From Bradyrhizobium elkanii WSM2783 (GTDB lineage Bacteria; Pseudomonadota; Alphaproteobacteria; Rhizobiales; Xanthobacteraceae): 64,000 nucleotides of DNA. Shown here piece by piece: positions 45,606 to 53,369 of the stretch. The notes under the pieces were generated by a model. The model had not been told where the DNA came from. It saw nothing but the letters and a program-made list of their open reading frames with translations, and did no database searches. The stretch covers positions 186,001 through 250,000 of the forward strand of contig NZ_AXAP01000004.1 in the NCBI RefSeq assembly GCF_000472865.1, in the 5' to 3' direction. Position 1 is the stretch's first letter, and each line of letters starts with the position of its first letter. The position numbers were made by a program, and so were the translations under genes.

Positions 45606-46742
45606 ATGACGAAACGAACTGGCAGCCGCAGGGATTTCCTCACCGTCGCCGCGGGCACGGTCGGCGCCCTTGCGGCACCGTCATTGGTGATAGCCGCCAC
45701 CGACAGCAAAGGAGACAATCGCATGGCACAGGCAAATCGGGCGACACAACTTTTCAAGCCGGGGTTCCGCTTCGGGCTGGGCGGTGTTCCGCTCGGCAAC
45801 GAGTTCAACAAGGTCACCGACGAGGACGCCGAGGCGACGCTCGAGGCCGCATGGAGCGCCGGCGTGCGTTATTTCGACGTGGCGCCCTGGTACGGCTTCG
45901 GATTGTCAGAGCGCCGCTTCGGCCATTTCCTGCACAACAAGTCCCGCGGCGATTACGTACTGTCGTCGAAGGTCGGCAAGCTGTTCAAGGCCTCGAAGAA
46001 CAACCGGCATGCGGAAATCTTTCCACTCTCGGACTCGCCGAATGACGTCACCTACGACTACACCGCTGACGGTGTTCGCCGTTCAATCGAGGACAGCCTG
46101 CAGCGGCTCGGCGTCGACAGCCTTGATGTGGCGTTCGTCCACGACATCTCGCCTGATTTCCCATACTTCCCGACATCATGGCAGGAGCAGTTCGCGATCG
46201 CCGAACGCGGCGCGTTCCCGGCACTGTCGCGCATGCGCGAGGAAGGCATTATCAAGGCGTGGGGCATCGGCGTGAATTGTCCCGAGCCGATCCTGCGCGT
46301 CATCGAAATTGCCGATCCCGACGTCTGCCTGTGCGCGTCGCAGTACTCGCTGGTCGATCATGCCAACGCCGTCAATCAGGTTTTCCCGGCGGTGCGGCAG
46401 AAGAACGTGTCGCTGGTGATCGGCTCGGCGCTGAACGCAGGCTTCATCTCCGGCAGTCCGCGCTACAATTACGGGCCGAACAATTACAAGATCTCCCCGG
46501 CCCATATCGAGAAACGCGACCGACTGCGCGCAGCAGCCGCCCGCCACGGCGTCGATCTGCGGACCGCGGCGTTGCAGTTCTCATCAGCCCCTGACGTTGT
46601 CGTCGCCTTGGTCGTGGGCGCGAGCAGCCACCGGCAGATCCTCGAGGACTACAATTCGATGCAGGCCAAGATCCCCGCGGAATTCTGGCAGGAGCTGAAG
46701 GAAAGCGGGCTGATCGAGCAGGCAGCCACAGTCCCGGCCTGA
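45606..46742 (+). CDS. Tat-exported aldo/keto reductase (aldose 1-dehydrogenase-like)
   Basis: 378 residues from the ATG at 45606, behind GGAGACACG. The first 31 residues have the twin-arginine motif SRRDFLTVAAGTVGALAAPSLVIAA, so export in folded form is likely. The catalytic tetrad is present: Asp and Tyr in FDVAPWYGFGLSE, Lys in VLSSKVGK, His in VAFVHDIS. The cofactor region GASSHRQILEDYNSMQAK fits NAD(P). Similar enzymes oxidise fucose or other aldoses. An exported NAD(P)-dependent enzyme is unusual and would need cofactor loaded before transport. The open frame upstream to 45075 is antisense to lysR. Confidence 0.88.
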   Translation: MTKRTGSRRDFLTVAAGTVGALAAPSLVIAATDSKGDNRMAQANRATQLFKPGFRFGLGGVPLGNEFNKVTDEDAEATLEAAWSAGVRYFDVAPWYGFGLSERRFGHFLHNKSRGDYVLSSKVGKLFKASKNNRHAEIFPLSDSPNDVTYDYTADGVRRSIEDSLQRLGVDSLDVAFVHDISPDFPYFPTSWQEQFAIAERGAFPALSRMREEGIIKAWGIGVNCPEPILRVIEIADPDVCLCASQYSLVDHANAVNQVFPAVRQKNVSLVIGSALNAGFISGSPRYNYGPNNYKISPAHIEKRDRLRAAAARHGVDLRTAALQFSSAPDVVVALVVGASSHRQILEDYNSMQAKIPAEFWQELKESGLIEQAATVPA

Positions 46743-46867
46743 TGGCCGGGCAGTGGCTCGCTAAGGGCATGACTTGGACGAGCCTTGTGTGCTATGTCGC
46801 TCGCATCGCCCTTTGATTCCGTTACGGAATCTTCCACGAGCGAAGCAACCAACCCATCGAGGACAAC

Positions 46868-48163
46868 GTGGCGCCCATCCAATATATCGTCGAGGGCGGC
46901 CACCGGCTCTCCGGCACGATCGAGCCGTCCGGCAACAAGAATTCGGCGCTGCCGATCATCGCGGCGGCGCTATTGACCGAGCATCCGGTCACGCTGACCA
47001 ATGTGCCGCGGATCCGCGACACCGAGACGCTGGTTGAGCTTTGCCGCTCCGTCGGCGCGTCGGCCGAGTGGACCGAGCGCAACACGCTGCTGATCCACGC
47101 CAAGGAGATCCGCGCTGCCGATCTCGATCCGGAACTGTGTGCCCGGATCCGCGCTTCGATCCTGCTTGCGGGACCCCTGCTCGCCCGCTGCGGAGAAGTC
47201 GCGTTGCCGCCGCCCGGCGGCGACGTGATCGGGCGCCGCCGTCTCGACACGCATTTCCTCGCTTTCGAGCAGTTAGGCGCGAGCGTCACCGCGACCCATC
47301 GGCTCGAGTTCCGCGCCTCCCGCCTGAGAGGCGCCGACGTGTTCCTCGACGAGCCCAGCGTCACCGCGACCGAGAATGCGCTGGTTGCGGCCGTAGCCGC
47401 GCGCGGCACCACATACCTGCGCAACGCCGCGTCCGAGCCGCATGTGCAGGATCTCGCGCATTTCCTGGTCGCGCTCGGCGCCAAGATCGAGGGCATCGGC
47501 ACCAATACCATCATCGTGCACGGCCCGGCCACGCTCGGCGGCACGCATTACGCGATCCAGCCCGATCACATCGAGGTCGGCTCGCTGATCGGGCTTGCCG
47601 CGGTGACGCGCTCGCCGCTGCGCATCGCGCGTGCCGGCGTCGAGCATCTGCGCTCGATCCGGATGGGTTTTGAGCGGCTCGGCATCGTCTGCGGCGTCGA
47701 GGGCGACGACCTCGTGGTGCCCTCGGGCCAGACCATGAAGATCCATGATGATTTCGGCGGCCATGTGCCGAAGTTGGAGGACCAGCCCTGGCCGGCCTTC
47801 CCCGCCGATTTGATGTCGATCGCGATCGTCACCGCAACCCAATGCGATGGCGTCATCCTGATGTTCGAAAAAATGTTCGAATCGCGGATGTTCTTCGTCG
47901 ACAAGCTCATCGCAATGGGCGGGCGCATCGTGTTGTGCGACCCGCATCGCGCCATCGTCGCCGGTCCGAGCCGCCTGCGCGGCGCGCCGATGACCTCCCC
48001 CGACATCCGCGCCGGCATGGCGATGCTGCTTGCGGCCGTCTGCGCCGAGGGCACCTCCACTATCAACAATGCCGACCAGATCGAGCGCGGCTACGAGCGG
48101 ATCGAAGAGCGGCTGAACGCGCTCGGCGCCAAGATCACCCGCGTGCCCGAACGCGTGCGGTAA
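46868..48163 (+). CDS. murA: UDP-N-acetylglucosamine 1-carboxyvinyltransferase (MurA) paralogue with Cys-to-Asp active site
   Basis: 431 residues from a GTG at 46868. The fold is intact: GGHRLSGTIEPSGNKNSALPIIAAALLTEHPVTLTNVP (Lys of the active site in SGNKNS), RIGFERLG-like repeats and an ALGAKITRV end. In typical MurA the active-site loop reads P-G-G-C-x-I-G-x-R-P-x-D-L-H; here it reads LPPPGGDVIGRRRLDTH, with Asp at residue 119 (codon 47222-47224) instead of Cys. Cys-to-Asp enzymes are active and intrinsically resistant to fosfomycin in other bacteria. The changed RRRLDTH loop hints that this copy may serve another role; a second murA is expected elsewhere in the genome. Confidence 0.85.
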   Translation: MAPIQYIVEGGHRLSGTIEPSGNKNSALPIIAAALLTEHPVTLTNVPRIRDTETLVELCRSVGASAEWTERNTLLIHAKEIRAADLDPELCARIRASILLAGPLLARCGEVALPPPGGDVIGRRRLDTHFLAFEQLGASVTATHRLEFRASRLRGADVFLDEPSVTATENALVAAVAARGTTYLRNAASEPHVQDLAHFLVALGAKIEGIGTNTIIVHGPATLGGTHYAIQPDHIEVGSLIGLAAVTRSPLRIARAGVEHLRSIRMGFERLGIVCGVEGDDLVVPSGQTMKIHDDFGGHVPKLEDQPWPAFPADLMSIAIVTATQCDGVILMFEKMFESRMFFVDKLIAMGGRIVLCDPHRAIVAGPSRLRGAPMTSPDIRAGMAMLLAAVCAEGTSTINNADQIERGYERIEERLNALGAKITRVPERVR

Positions 48164-48223
48164 ATTGGAACAATCGGCCGACCTGTCCGTTGCACTGCCA
48201 ATCCCCCATAGGCAGGTGCGACC

Positions 48224-48511
48224 ATGCGCGTTCGTCTGCCCAGCTTTCTCCAGATCACCGGCGGCGATGCCGCCAATCTCACCATTGCCGCGGCAGCAGT
48301 CGCGGTGCTGACGATTGCGCTCTGGCTCGCGCATAGCAACGAGAGCCCCAGCGGCGTCGCGGGCATCCCGGTCGTGATCCCGCACCATTCGGCGGCGCTC
48401 CTGACCAGCGAGCGCGCCCATGTCAGCGATCCCCGCGTCGGACAGATCGCCGACGGCGTCATCGAGGCCCAGGAGCGCGAAATCAACGCGATCAGGCACG
48501 GCAAACCGTAA
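48224..48511 (+). CDS. Small membrane-anchored protein with a DUF305-like segment
   Basis: 95 residues. A membrane helix (LTIAAAAVAVLTIALWLAH, about 19-37) is followed by VVIPHHSAALLTSERAHVSDPRVGQIADGVIEAQEREINAIR, which follows the DUF305 pattern M-I-P-H-H-x-x-A-L ... D-P-x-x-x-x-L-A-x-x-I-x-x-A-Q-x-x-E-I. DUF305 domains normally have two such helical hairpins and about 150 residues; only one is here. It may bind metal through the HH pair. GGCAGGTG is a weak ribosome site. Confidence 0.6.
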   Translation: MRVRLPSFLQITGGDAANLTIAAAAVAVLTIALWLAHSNESPSGVAGIPVVIPHHSAALLTSERAHVSDPRVGQIADGVIEAQEREINAIRHGKP

Positions 48512-48522
48512 CCCGCCGTCGT

Positions 48523-48539
48523 CCCGGGCTTGACCCGGG
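48523..48539. repeat. Short CCCGGG-CTTGA-CCCGGG hairpin
   Basis: The core of the palindromic repeat family of 26251 and 31373, here alone. Six-base stems around CTTGA, between the DUF305-like gene and the MATE gene. Confidence 0.5.
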
Positions 48540-48596
48540 CTATTGCAGTGGCCGTTCCGCCACCTTTTAGGCGCCCGGCAGTGCTAATCTCACGCC

Positions 48597-50012
48597 ATGA
48601 CCTCAACCGAGAACATCGAACGCGCTTCGATGGCGCCGCGCGTGGCCGCGCGTGCGCCTCGTCACCATTTGCGCGACGAGCTCACTGAGACCCTGCGCCT
48701 GGCAGTGCCAATGGCGCTGACGCAGCTCGGCCAGATCGCGATGATGACGACCGACCTCGCCTTCATCGGCCGGTTCGGCGACGAGGCTGTCGCCGCCGCA
48801 GCCTTGGCAGGCACGGTCTACTTTGTCAGCTTCACCTTCGGCATGGGCCTGATGTCCGCCGTCGCCCCGCTGGCGGCGCAAGCCTTTGGCGCGCGCAATC
48901 CGCGCATGGTGCGGCGCTCGCTCCGCGTCGGGCTGTGGGCCGCGCTGTTCATCACATTGCCGCTGATGGTGCTGCCGTTCCGCGGCGAGCAGATCCTGCT
49001 CGCGCTCGGCCAGTCCGCCACGGCCGCGCAGCTCGCGCAGCAGTATCTGTTCGGCCTCGCCTGGGGCATCCTGCCGGCGCTGTGGTTCATTGCGATCCGC
49101 GGCTTCATGAGCGCGGTCAACCGGCCCGAGCCGATCCTGTGGATCACGCTCGCGGCGATCCCGGCCAATGCGCTGCTGGTCTATCTCCTGCTCTATGGTG
49201 CTTCCTATGGCGCTTGGCGATTGCCGTCGCTCGGGCTGTTCGGGGTCGGCATTGCCACCTCGATCGTCAATCTCGGGACCTTCCTCGCCGGCCTGTGGTT
49301 CGCCTACCGCCGCCGGCCGTTCCGGAAATACCAGGTGCTCGGCCGCGTCTGGCGCATCGATTGGCCACTGATGCGGCAGCTCGTCATTGTCGGCGCGCCG
49401 ATCTCAGTCTCGTTCCTCCTGGAATTTGGCCTGTTCGGCGCAGCGGGGCTGTTGATGGGCCTGATCTCGACGGCCGCGCTGGCCGCGCACCAGATCGCGC
49501 TGCAGATCGCAGCCATCCTGTTCATGGTGCCGTTCGGCATCGGCATGGCGGCGACGGTCCGCGTCGGCCATGCGGTCGGACGCACCGATGCGCAAGCGGT
49601 CAGGCGCGCGGGGCTCGTCGCAACCGGGCTCGGCATCGCCTTCATGTCGACGATGACGCTCTTTGTCATTCTCGGACGATCCGCGATCGCCGAAATCTTC
49701 CTCGGCGAAGCAGCCGAAGCGACCGTGCAATTGACGGCCTCGCTGCTCCTGGTCGGCTCGACGTTCTTCATCGCCGACGGCGTGCAGACGGTGGCCGCCG
49801 GCGCGTTGCGCGGCATGAACGACACACGCCTGCCGCTGCTGTTCGCCACGATCAGCTATTGGCTGATCGGGTTCACCTCCGCATGCCTGCTCGGCTTCGC
49901 GACCACGCTCGGCGCAGTCGGCATCTGGATCGGGCTATCGGCCGGAACCGCGGCCTATGCCATTCTGCTGATCTTGCGTTTCCGCCTGCTGAGCAACAGA
50001 CTGGCCATGTGA
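48597..50012 (+). CDS. MATE family efflux transporter
   Basis: 471 residues with twelve predicted helices in two repeats. Begins LRDELTETLRLAVPMALTQLGQIAMMTTDLAFIGRFGDEAVAAAALAGTVYFVSFTFGMGLMSAVAPLAAQAFGARNPRMVRRSLRVGL, with the second half starting GLISTAALAAHQIALQIAAILFMVPFGIGMAATVRVGHAVG. It exports cationic or multidrug substrates by Na+ or H+ exchange. Its stop overlaps the next gene by one base (TGATG), so they are co-translated. Confidence 0.96.
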   Translation: MTSTENIERASMAPRVAARAPRHHLRDELTETLRLAVPMALTQLGQIAMMTTDLAFIGRFGDEAVAAAALAGTVYFVSFTFGMGLMSAVAPLAAQAFGARNPRMVRRSLRVGLWAALFITLPLMVLPFRGEQILLALGQSATAAQLAQQYLFGLAWGILPALWFIAIRGFMSAVNRPEPILWITLAAIPANALLVYLLLYGASYGAWRLPSLGLFGVGIATSIVNLGTFLAGLWFAYRRRPFRKYQVLGRVWRIDWPLMRQLVIVGAPISVSFLLEFGLFGAAGLLMGLISTAALAAHQIALQIAAILFMVPFGIGMAATVRVGHAVGRTDAQAVRRAGLVATGLGIAFMSTMTLFVILGRSAIAEIFLGEAAEATVQLTASLLLVGSTFFIADGVQTVAAGALRGMNDTRLPLLFATISYWLIGFTSACLLGFATTLGAVGIWIGLSAGTAAYAILLILRFRLLSNRLAM

Positions 50013-50485
50013 TGAAAGCGCGCGAAGTCACGCCCGATATCGATCCCGGCCCGCTCCTCGCCGGCGCCGAGTTCATCGACGCCTTTCGTATCGCCGTCGA
50101 CGGCACCGCGCTCGATGCGCGCAAGGCCGCCGAGAAGATGTTCGCGCGCAGGCAGTGCTGGATTGAAGCGCTATTGCGGCTACGCAATTTGATCGTCGCG
50201 CCGCTTGGCCTGAAGACGTCGGGCGAAGGCGATAGGGCATCGCTGGGCATGGTCGGCATGTTTCCGGTTCTCAGCGAGACGCCGGAACGGCTGGTGGCGG
50301 GCTTCAATGACAGCCATCTCGATTTTCGTGTCGTGGTCGATGTCACCGCCCATGCCGGCAGCCAGGAGGTCACCACCACCACGCTGGTGCGGACGCATAA
50401 TTGGCTCGGCCGGACCTATCTCGCGATCATCCTGCCCTTTCACCGTCTGGTCGTGGCCGCGATGCTGCGGCAGGTCGCGCTTTAG
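50012..50485 (+). CDS. DUF2867 domain protein
   Basis: 157 residues. FIDAFRIAVDGTALDARKAAEKMFARRQCWIEALLRLRNLIVAPLGLK and MVGMFPVLSETPERLVAGFNDSHLDFRVVVDVTAH...TTLVRTHNWLGRTYLAIILPFHRLVVAAMLRQ follow the DUF2867 pattern (a lipocalin/SRPBCC-like domain of unknown ligand). The ATG overlaps the MATE stop by one base, indicating a common role or at least a common transcript. Confidence 0.85.
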   Translation: MKAREVTPDIDPGPLLAGAEFIDAFRIAVDGTALDARKAAEKMFARRQCWIEALLRLRNLIVAPLGLKTSGEGDRASLGMVGMFPVLSETPERLVAGFNDSHLDFRVVVDVTAHAGSQEVTTTTLVRTHNWLGRTYLAIILPFHRLVVAAMLRQVAL

Positions 50486-50526
50486 AGCCAGCCTAACCGC
50501 ATCGCGCGCTCGGGCGTGAACTGAAC

Positions 50527-50931
50527 CTAGTCACGATGGAAGAAGAAAACTTTGGTCGTGAGACAAAGCATCAAGATGACGGTGCACTCGAGAAACAGCA
50601 ACGTCGCAACGAAAAGCACGGGCTCTTCGGAGGCAACAATCGTCCTGGTAAAACCGAGCTTTTTCCATCCGATTGTCAATTGTCCGAATAAGTAGGAATG
50701 CAAAGGTCCCGCAATCGCGCCGACCGCAAGCCCTGCCGTCGCGAGCAACTTCTTCCACATCGGCCAATCGGCAAATCGCCTGAGCTGCTCAGTCCTGAAT
50801 GTCTGCCGTTCGGCATCGCTCATAAGCAAGAAGCGGCGGTTAAGGATGCCGAAGTAGACGAGCCATCTTTTCCATCTCGGTAATGCCGCAAAGCGCTGAG
50901 CTTTGCTTTCTTCGGATTCGGTATCATTCAT
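50527..50931 (-). CDS. Hypothetical membrane protein
   Basis: 134 residues. A basic soluble N-terminus (KAQRFAALPRWKRWLVYFGILNRRFLLMSDAERQ), then about two or three membrane helices: WKKLLATAGLAVGAIAGPL, and EPVLFVATLLFLECTVILMLCLTTKVFFF at the end. No family recognised. Convergent with the DUF2867 gene, 41 bases apart. Confidence 0.6.
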   Translation of the reverse strand: MNDTESEESKAQRFAALPRWKRWLVYFGILNRRFLLMSDAERQTFRTEQLRRFADWPMWKKLLATAGLAVGAIAGPLHSYLFGQLTIGWKKLGFTRTIVASEEPVLFVATLLFLECTVILMLCLTTKVFFFHRD

Positions 50932-51062
50932 CGCATGGCCGCACGATAATGGAGATGAAGCCTGTCTCCGGACGATACCTCCTAAGATTTAAGAGCGGTT
51001 GAGCGCGAGGCGGTAAAGTGCAGCTTTCGAGAGTAAACGATAGCTTAAGGTGTAACTTCCGC

Positions 51063-51163
51063 CTTGGTCACGAGCGCTGCGGACGGCGGCGACTTCGCCG
51101 ACGTCGCGCTGCAGGGCAGCACAAACAGGTGCGATCGCCGGCGTGCAAATTGCGCCCGCCGGC
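51063..51163 (-). pseudogene. Remnant of a FUSC-family gene (C-terminal segment only)
   Basis: On the minus strand the stretch can be read TPAIAPVCAALQRDVGEVAAVRSA, which aligns with PPIAPVHAALQRYANEVAAVRSE of the intact FUSC protein encoded at 52122-53240. At DNA level about 80% of 80 bases agree with 52260-52350. It has no start, no surrounding FUSC sequence and no long open frame. It is a broken duplicate or fragment of a diverged paralogue. Confidence 0.65.
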
Positions 51164-51189
51164 GTCTTGTCGCCAGAGGTGCAATCGCT

Positions 51190-51708
51190 TCAAGAATCAG
51201 CGGCGAGGAGGCCATCGCGGACCGGTCCGGGGGTCCAATCGTCCCCTGAGAGCGGCCTGACCGTTACGTCATTGATGACTCCGAGCTGCAGGCTTGGATC
51301 GAAATGGCGCATCGTCCGCTCATTCAGATCAATGATGCGGCCAGGCGTCAGTGGCCCCACGTCATTTATCTTGACGATGACCTTCTTGCCTACAGCCTCA
51401 ACGAGGGCATACTTCGGCTTCGCGCCATACTGCACCCCACCGAATTTCTGACGCAAACTTGTCTTGATGGCAGCCGCCCAGCCAGAGGGATCATAGCGCT
51501 CGCCGGAGGCTGTATTCGGGCCGCCCTCCCGCCATCCGGGTCGGAACGGATTGTACATGGATGCTGCGCCAACGATCGCATCCCCAGAAGCGACATCGAC
51601 GACAGCGCTTGAATAAACCGCGCGGGTTTCACTGCGAGCAATGGTAACAGAAATGACAAGTGCAACTAGGGCGCCGCAAATTGCGGCGCTCGAGCGGAAG
51701 AGCATCAT
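51190..51708 (-). CDS. RlpA-like septal ring lytic transglycosylase-type protein
   Basis: 172 residues, ATG-ATG at 51705-51708 with AAGGAG upstream. Signal peptide through AAICGALVALVISVTIARSE. The double-psi beta-barrel is recognisable: GAASMYNP, PNTASGERYDPSGWAAAIKTSLR, VKINDVGPLTPGRIIDLNERTMRHF. RlpA enzymes cut peptidoglycan glycan strands. The SPOR domain typical of full RlpA is absent, and the Asp in VKINDVGP is kept. It lies between two gene fragments, suggesting it came with a rearranged segment. Confidence 0.88.
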   Translation of the reverse strand: MMLFRSSAAICGALVALVISVTIARSETRAVYSSAVVDVASGDAIVGAASMYNPFRPGWREGGPNTASGERYDPSGWAAAIKTSLRQKFGGVQYGAKPKYALVEAVGKKVIVKINDVGPLTPGRIIDLNERTMRHFDPSLQLGVINDVTVRPLSGDDWTPGPVRDGLLAADS

Positions 51709-51909
51709 AACTCCTTGATTGATTTTCTTCGATCGTTCGGTTCCCGATGCCGCAACGCATGGCCAAGCGAACGCGGAGGCGTTTACGAACTCGTGCCAAT
51801 TTTTTGCGGATTCGCGCCAACCTGGGCGATGGAACCGCTGTGGGAACCGGGGTGGTTCTCACACAGTGTTTTAGTTCTCGTCGACTAAGACAGAGATTGC
51901 GTCAGCAGC

Positions 51910-52115
51910 ATGACAGCGCGTGCGCAGGAGCAAGCGTTCTGCCGAGGGCGCAAGGAACAAGCCACAAGCCCATTGGATCGCGCGGCAAATGCGGCCAAGG
52001 AGGCCGGTGTTTCCTGCGAGACGATTCAGTGGAGAACGGGCAACCGTATCAAGCCATCATCGCAGCAGCCAAGGACAGGGGCCGCGATCTCATTGTTATG
52101 TCATCCTACGGAGCG
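51910..52115 (+). pseudogene. Frameshifted remnant of a universal stress protein (UspA family) gene
   Basis: Frame 1 at 51973-52029 encodes LDRAANAAKEAGVSCETIQ, and from 52029 frame 0 encodes VENGQPYQAIIAAAKDRGRDLIVMSSYGAHA. Together they match the end of a UspA domain: A-A-K-A-A-G-V-x-C-E-T ... PY-x-AII-x-A-A-x-x-RG-x-DLIVM-x-S-x-G. A one-base loss near 52029 breaks the frame, the N-terminal nucleotide-binding part is missing, and the homology stops within seven bases of the FUSC stop codon. The joint marks a deletion or recombination point. Confidence 0.7.
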
Positions 52116-52121
52116 CACGCC

Positions 52122-53240
52122 CTATTCTTCGGCCGCCTCTTTCGCCGCTGCCGACGTCTCCGACCACTCGCCGACGACGCGATCGAGATCGAGCAGGTTC
52201 TGCCGCATCTGCTCCAGCGAGAATCCGAGTGCGAAGAAACGCTCCGCCATGTCGCCCGGAAGGCCGCGGATCAGGCCCTCGCTGCGAACGGCGGCGACTT
52301 CGTTCGCATAGCGCTGCAGGGCGGCATGAACAGGCGCGATCGGCGGTGCGCCCGCGCCCATGCGCAGCGCTGCGGCGGCAGAACGCAAATAGAGCGTGAT
52401 CGCCTTGCTGACCTCGGACAAGGGCGCCGCAAGTCGCGCCTGTACATTCGCCGGCAGCGGCACCACAGTGGCGCGGCCGATCATCACGACATCATGGCGC
52501 AGTCGCAAGATGGTCCGCAGCAGCGGCCCGGTATCCGGACCGGACGATAGATGCGCGGAGCGCTCGCGCTCGGCCTCCGCCCCGGTTGCGTCCAGGCCGA
52601 CCAGCGCGGTGCCGATGCCGTCCTGGATGCGGTGGAGAGCGTCATTGTCACGGCCGCGCGTCAGGCCGGCGAGCAGCTCAGTGAAGGCGGCCGCGATCAG
52701 TTCCAGCAGGCGCGCCGCGTTGATCCGGATCTGGCTCACCGCGCGCGACGGCAACACCAGGAACGACACCAGAAGCCCGGTGACCGCGCCGACCGCGACC
52801 TCGCTGACGCGGTCGATTGCGGATGCCAGCGGATCGGCGTGATGCATGGTCGGGACCAGCAGCACGATCACGGCCGTCACGGTGGCCGCACTGAGGCTGG
52901 GGTTGATGGCCGCGACAAAGGCCAGTGGCGCAACCGCCAGCACCAGCAAGCCCAGCAGGCCGCTCTCTCCGGAATACGGGATCAGCACCGCGATGGCGCC
53001 GCCATAGATCGCGCCGCCGATGGTGCCGAGCATGTAGTCGCGGGTTGCCTTCAGCGATCGGCCGACGCTCATCTGGGTCACGATCAGCGACGTCAGCACC
53101 GCCCAGAGCGGCAGCAGGAGGTGCAGCGCGACGGCCACCGCATAGGCGATCGCGGCCGCCACCGTGACCCTGACTGCCAGCGCCAATTGGCCCTTTCGGC
53201 TGCGAATCCAGCCGAGCACACGTTTCGCGGCGGCTGTCAT
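52122..53240 (-). CDS. FUSC family membrane protein
   Basis: 372 residues. Six or so membrane helices occupy the first 180 residues (LALAVRVTVAAAIAYAVAVALHLLLPLWAVLTSLIVTQ, ATRDYMLGTIGGAIYGGAIAVLIP, GLLGLLVLAVAPLAFVAAINPSLSAATVTAVIVLLVPT, VSEVAVGAVTGLLVSFLVLPSRAV), followed by a helical cytoplasmic domain of about 190 residues. Length is that of a half-FUSC protein (full ones repeat the module). Related to fusaric-acid resistance and aromatic-acid efflux (AaeB). The efflux partner genes (AaeA, TolC-type) are not nearby. Confidence 0.9.
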   Translation of the reverse strand: MTAAAKRVLGWIRSRKGQLALAVRVTVAAAIAYAVAVALHLLLPLWAVLTSLIVTQMSVGRSLKATRDYMLGTIGGAIYGGAIAVLIPYSGESGLLGLLVLAVAPLAFVAAINPSLSAATVTAVIVLLVPTMHHADPLASAIDRVSEVAVGAVTGLLVSFLVLPSRAVSQIRINAARLLELIAAAFTELLAGLTRGRDNDALHRIQDGIGTALVGLDATGAEAERERSAHLSSGPDTGPLLRTILRLRHDVVMIGRATVVPLPANVQARLAAPLSEVSKAITLYLRSAAAALRMGAGAPPIAPVHAALQRYANEVAAVRSEGLIRGLPGDMAERFFALGFSLEQMRQNLLDLDRVVGEWSETSAAAKEAAEE

Positions 53241-53369
53241 GCGACCAAATCTCTGCTGCTCACGACGATCCTATGGCTGACGTTCGGCATGGCTGATGCC
53301 CGCGGCGTGAAGGCGGCTTGAAACGTGAAACCGGCCCGCCTACCCTGCGCGACAGAACGAGGAAACACG

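Noticed and set aside
48935..50011. Long frame upstream of the DUF2867 gene
   Set aside because: It is an out-of-frame shadow of the MATE gene; the DUF2867 domain starts at 50012.
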